Below, piece after piece: positions 60,673-64,000 of a stretch of DNA of 64,000 nucleotides. The stretch is from Nitrospirae bacterium YQR-1 (GTDB taxonomy: Bacteria > Nitrospirota > Thermodesulfovibrionia > Thermodesulfovibrionales > Magnetobacteriaceae). Numbering within the stretch: the first letter of the stretch is position 1; each line of letters begins with the position of its first letter. The stretch covers positions 1 to 64,000 of the forward strand of contig JAMOBJ010000001.1 of the NCBI GenBank assembly GCA_039908095.1. Reading direction: 5' to 3'. The notes below the pieces were generated by a model. That model did not search any database. It was not told where the DNA came from and worked only from the letters and a program-made list of their open reading frames with translations. The position numbers and the translations under genes are program-made.

Positions 60673-61732
60673 CCGCCGCCCCTCCATAACGATAATATGC
60701 GGCACAACTGCCCTCTGAGCTTACCATGCAGGCCCCAACTGGATTTTCCGGTTTACAGCCCTTACCAAACAGTGCACACTCAGGCGGACTCTTCAGCCCT
60801 CTTAAAACATCTCCACACATGCAGGCATTTGATTCAGGGTTGCAGTGGTCAATCTCTATTGAAAAGCGTTTCTTAGCATCGCACTGTGAATACTCATCTT
60901 TGAGGATTAACCCACTTTGGGGAATTTGCCCAATCCCGCGCCAATAAGTGTCTGAAACATCAAAATACTTGTGAATCTTAGAAATTGCTTTGGGGTTGCC
61001 CTCCGGTCTTACCACTTTGGTGTACTGTATTTGTATCTCAGCTTTTTTATCAGATATTTGTAAAAGCAGCATGTAAATGCCCATCAAGATATCATCAGTG
61101 CTAAATCCGGTGATTACACCGGGTTTGGCATAATCCGATGCCAAAAACTCATAGGGCTCTTTACCGATTATGGCGCTAACGTGGCCTGGGAGAATGAAAC
61201 CGTCAATATCCACCGCCGGAGAGCTCATAAGAGCGCTGAGTGCCGGCGGTACAAGCTTATGGGAGCTGTAAACATAAAAATTACCGATGCCTCTGTCTCC
61301 GGCCTCCTCAATGGTCGCTGCTATTGAGGGCGAGGTGGTCTCAAAACCTGTTGCAAAAAACACTACCTTTGAACTGCCGTTGTCTGTTGCAATTTTAAGT
61401 GCATCCAGCGGGCAGTACACAACCTCTGTACATGCCCCCTGTGCTTTTGCCTTATACAGAGACATTCTGTCTCCGCCGGGGACGTGCATCATATCTCCAA
61501 AGGTCACAAGTATCACACCTGGAGTCATTGACAGACTTATTGCAGCATCAATGTCCTTAACGCTTGTCACACACACGGGGCAGCCGGGGCCGCTTATCAG
61601 TGTTATTTCCTTAGGAAGCAGGGATTTTATTCCGCCTCTGAAAATGCTTACCGTATGAGTGCCGCATACTTCCATGAGCTTAAGGTGCTTAGGTGGTGTT
61701 ATATCATGTATTAGCTTTACAAAGCCATTCAT
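60665..61732 (-). CDS. hypD: Hydrogenase maturation protein HypD
   Basis: Iron-sulfur scaffold on which, with HypC, the Fe(CN)2CO unit is built. 355 residues. Seen: KLMEVCGTHTVSIFRGGIKS, ISGPGCPVCVTSVKDID, TFGDMMHVPGG, FATGFETTSPS, and the 4Fe-4S region CNPESNACMCGDVLRGLKSP with CALFGKGCKPENPVGACMVS. The ATG at 61732 overlaps the hypF stop by four bases. hypC, usually between hypF and hypD or just before hypD, is not here. Confidence 0.96.
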   Translation of the reverse strand: MNGFVKLIHDITPPKHLKLMEVCGTHTVSIFRGGIKSLLPKEITLISGPGCPVCVTSVKDIDAAISLSMTPGVILVTFGDMMHVPGGDRMSLYKAKAQGACTEVVYCPLDALKIATDNGSSKVVFFATGFETTSPSIAATIEEAGDRGIGNFYVYSSHKLVPPALSALMSSPAVDIDGFILPGHVSAIIGKEPYEFLASDYAKPGVITGFSTDDILMGIYMLLLQISDKKAEIQIQYTKVVRPEGNPKAISKIHKYFDVSDTYWRGIGQIPQSGLILKDEYSQCDAKKRFSIEIDHCNPESNACMCGDVLRGLKSPPECALFGKGCKPENPVGACMVSSEGSCAAYYRYGGAADG

Positions 61733-64000
61733 ATAACCTCGCTGTTTTTTAATCTCTCCCGTGCTATGTAACCCTGGCCCAGAGACAGCCCTCCGTCATT
61801 ACAGGGGACCCTTTCATTTACAAAAACAGCCATGCCGGTTTCCTTAAGAGCCCGTACTGTCTTATTTACAAGAAAGGCATTCTGAAAAGTCCCTCCGCTT
61901 AAGACCACATTTCTAATATTTCTCTCTTTGCTTACTCTGTTAACAACCTCGCAAATTACGGCTACCATGGTGTTGTGAAATGAGGCCGATATTCTACCTG
62001 TATCCACAGCGTTTAATATATCCTCAATTATTTTTGAGATGGTTAATGAAAAATCTATGAAACGCTCAGTTGTTATAGAAAAAGGATAGCTGCCGCTGTA
62101 ATCCTCATCAATTACAGACTCCAAAGCCATAGCGGCCTCTGCCTCAAATGTGTTTATATCACACAGCCACAGCAGTGCCGCTACCGCATCAAACAGCCGT
62201 CCGGCACTCGATGACAACGGGCTGTACTGTCTCTGCGGGATTATCCGAAGCAGATTTTCTGTAAATTGCCTCCCGTGCCTTTCTATAAATCCAAGGTCTT
62301 GCAGCACAGCCATGGTGTTTTCCTTATAAACATCCACAATATAACTTACAGCCATTCTGCGGGGTTCTCTGACAGCCTGTGCGCCTCCGGGAAGTGGAAT
62401 ATATTTAAAATGTGCTGCACGGTCAAACTCATAAACATCGGCAACTAAAAACTCCCCGCCCCACAGGTTGTTATCCGTGCCGTACCCTGTGCCGTCAAAC
62501 ACAACACCGATTGCTTTACCTTGTAAATTGTGCTCCGCCGCCACGGAGGCAAAGTGGGCGTGATGGTGCTGAACTGCCGTTTTTACCACCACTGTGCTGC
62601 CTGAAACGTACTCAGAGGAGAAATACCCCGGGTGCATATCACAGGCTGCAACCAGAGGTTTTATATTATACATGGACATTATGTTTGCAAGGTTGAGGCT
62701 GAAAAATTCAATTGTATCAATGTGTTCCATATCTCCGGTGTGGGGCCCCGGTATTGCGTAGCAGCCCTTTGCCACCGTAAAAGTGTTTTTTATATCACCA
62801 CCGAGAGCCAGCGTATCGGGGCCGTCCTCAGAAAGCATAACCGGAGCCGGCACAAACCCGCGTGCTCTCCTTATGAGGTTTATCGTGCCCTCAGCCCGCA
62901 CGCTTAACACAGAGTCGTCAATTGCCATGTAAATATCCCTGTTGTGTGTGATAAAGGCGTCGGCCACGGTGGAGAGCTTCTTTATCGCCTCCCCGTTGTC
63001 CGATATTATCGGCTCACCAGGCTGGTTTCCACTTGTCATAACCAGCGCCTTAAAGTTATATTGTGCCGGAGGGAAAAAAGTGTTTTCCACGGCTGCAGTG
63101 CAAGGATAATGGAACAAGAGATAATGTAGAGGGGTGTAGGGCAGCATAAAGCCGTACGATGGACTCCGGCTGCTTACACCATGCGGTATGCCGCCCTTTT
63201 TCTTTAGCAACACAACAGCCCGTTGTGGACTCAGAAGCATTTCCCTCTCTCGGGCTGAAACATGTGCAAACTCCTCAATTGCAGTTATATCGGGTGACAT
63301 CATGGCAAAGGGTTTTTTATCTCGTCTTTTTTTATTTCTTAGCCTCCTGAGAGCTTCCTCATTCAGAGCATCACAACAGAGGTGATAGCCCCCAAGGCCT
63401 TTAACCGCCAGTATTGCCCCCTGTTTTAAATACTCTACGGCTTTAAGTAGGGGATGTGCTGAGAGTCCGGTTTCCGGGAAAAGCGCAACTTTCGGCCCGC
63501 AGCTGTGACATGCTATCGGCTCGGCGTGAAAACGTCTGTTGCCGGGGCTCTCGTACTCAGCCCTGCACTCACCGCACATTGTAAACACAGACATTGTTGT
63601 GTTTGCCCTGTCGTAGGGGATGGCTTTAGTTATCGTATATCTGGGGCCGCAGTTGGAGCAATTGATAAAAGGATACAGATACCTTCTGTCTGAGGGTGTG
63701 AACATTTCTCTTAAACAATCCTCACAAATTGATATATCGGGGGAGAGCATAGTAAATGATGTTTCGTCGGAAATGCTGCTCAGGATTTCAAAATCGCTGC
63801 TACCCTCCGTGGGTAGTGTTGAGGTGTTGATATAATCTATATGTGAAAGCGGCGGCGGATTTTTTAAAAGGCGCTGCATAAAACTTTCCGTTTCCTCTCC
63901 CTCGACCTCAATTTTTACGCCTGCGGAGGTGTTGGTCACAAAGCCTTTTAAGCCGCAAGCGTGCGCCAAATTATACACATAGGGCCGAAACCCCACACCC
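61729..64000 (-). CDS. hypF: Carbamoyltransferase HypF (N-terminus beyond the window)
   Basis: Makes carbamoyl-AMP from carbamoyl phosphate and transfers it to HypE. About 757 codons are present; the frame enters from the right edge at GVGFRPYVYNLAHACGLKGF, so only the first ten or so residues of the acylphosphatase domain are missing. Then two zinc-finger units (CEDCLREMF with CSNCGPRYT; CGECRAE with CHSCGP), the YrdC-like domain (LAVKGLGGYHLCCDA) and the Kae1-like domain with HHHAHFASVAAEH, VVFDGTGYGTDN and LSGGTFQNAFLVNK. The stop overlaps the hypD start (ATGA). Confidence 0.96.
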   Translation of the reverse strand, partial: GVGFRPYVYNLAHACGLKGFVTNTSAGVKIEVEGEETESFMQRLLKNPPPLSHIDYINTSTLPTEGSSDFEILSSISDETSFTMLSPDISICEDCLREMFTPSDRRYLYPFINCSNCGPRYTITKAIPYDRANTTMSVFTMCGECRAEYESPGNRRFHAEPIACHSCGPKVALFPETGLSAHPLLKAVEYLKQGAILAVKGLGGYHLCCDALNEEALRRLRNKKRRDKKPFAMMSPDITAIEEFAHVSAREREMLLSPQRAVVLLKKKGGIPHGVSSRSPSYGFMLPYTPLHYLLFHYPCTAAVENTFFPPAQYNFKALVMTSGNQPGEPIISDNGEAIKKLSTVADAFITHNRDIYMAIDDSVLSVRAEGTINLIRRARGFVPAPVMLSEDGPDTLALGGDIKNTFTVAKGCYAIPGPHTGDMEHIDTIEFFSLNLANIMSMYNIKPLVAACDMHPGYFSSEYVSGSTVVVKTAVQHHHAHFASVAAEHNLQGKAIGVVFDGTGYGTDNNLWGGEFLVADVYEFDRAAHFKYIPLPGGAQAVREPRRMAVSYIVDVYKENTMAVLQDLGFIERHGRQFTENLLRIIPQRQYSPLSSSAGRLFDAVAALLWLCDINTFEAEAAMALESVIDEDYSGSYPFSITTERFIDFSLTISKIIEDILNAVDTGRISASFHNTMVAVICEVVNRVSKERNIRNVVLSGGTFQNAFLVNKTVRALKETGMAVFVNERVPCNDGGLSLGQGYIARERLKNSEVI

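Overview
The window reads as a chromosomal segment of a free-living, Gram-negative (diderm), probably anaerobic or microaerophilic bacterium. Kdo and heptose genes (kdsB, kdsD, rfaE2-type) imply lipopolysaccharide. System II cytochrome c assembly (ccsB), hydrogenase maturation (hypF-hypD-hypE), a rubredoxin, a K+-independent membrane pyrophosphatase and an exosortase locus fit an environmental sediment or water organism. The gene styles and the accessory families (Uma2 and Rpn nucleases, abundant short palindromic elements) remind me most of Nitrospirota (Thermodesulfovibrionia, including its magnetotactic members). That placement is recall and inference; no rRNA gene is present to prove it, and no magnetosome gene is seen.

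Layout. 1-5.3 kb: a LysR regulator cut by the window edge, a glutamine amidotransferase-glnB-glnA nitrogen operon, and an orphan FtsX-type permease. 5.3-10 kb: two near-twin Uma2 nuclease genes flank a metallophosphoesterase, a YgbA-like protein and a two-gene amino-sugar module (dehydrogenase plus acetyltransferase). 10-15.1 kb: rubredoxin, then an exosortase-H-type locus with a 70-residue candidate substrate and a heparinase-like protein, bordered by miniature inverted-repeat elements. 15.1-30.2 kb is mostly housekeeping: aroD, a zinc-binding-type chemoreceptor, trpB, a tightly overlapping parA-parB-kdsB-pyrG-kdsD run, pyrF, two DUF202 proteins, rfaE2-type and mfd.

30.2-33.7 kb is a small accessory island: a choloylglycine-hydrolase-like enzyme, a Nif11-type RiPP precursor and a secreted papain-like protease, all on the minus strand and littered with repeat copies. 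33.9-36.7 kb: mobB-like-ccsB-hemA. 36.7-45.8 kb: a HigBA-type toxin-antitoxin pair whose toxin has an internal amber codon, a PAS histidine kinase, an S24-type repressor, an old-yellow-enzyme relative, a STAS protein with an unrecognised C-terminal domain, a single-domain response regulator and hppA. 46-48 kb: a decayed TauE/SafE gene, a thioredoxin-like small protein and an ArsR regulator around a long palindrome, then a 0.7-kb gap holding a canonical sigma-54 promoter followed by an intrinsic terminator. 48-58.2 kb: comF, purA, serA, an aminotransferase, a PIN-TRAM protein, ispD-ispF and an addB-like nuclease. 58.2-59.7 kb is a graveyard: a broken Rpn-type gene, a palindromic element inside it and the 5' part of a group II intron. 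59.7-64 kb: hypE, hypD and hypF, the last running off the window.

The most interesting unexplained material is (i) the Nif11 precursor with a secreted C1A protease and an Ntn hydrolase, (ii) the exosortase H locus with a minimal substrate carrying a variant sorting signal, (iii) the parAB-kdsB-pyrG run in which three products make or use CTP, (iv) a sigma-54-driven short transcription unit, and (v) a family of 126-140 bp mobile palindromes with a conserved core but exchanged hairpin tips and termini.
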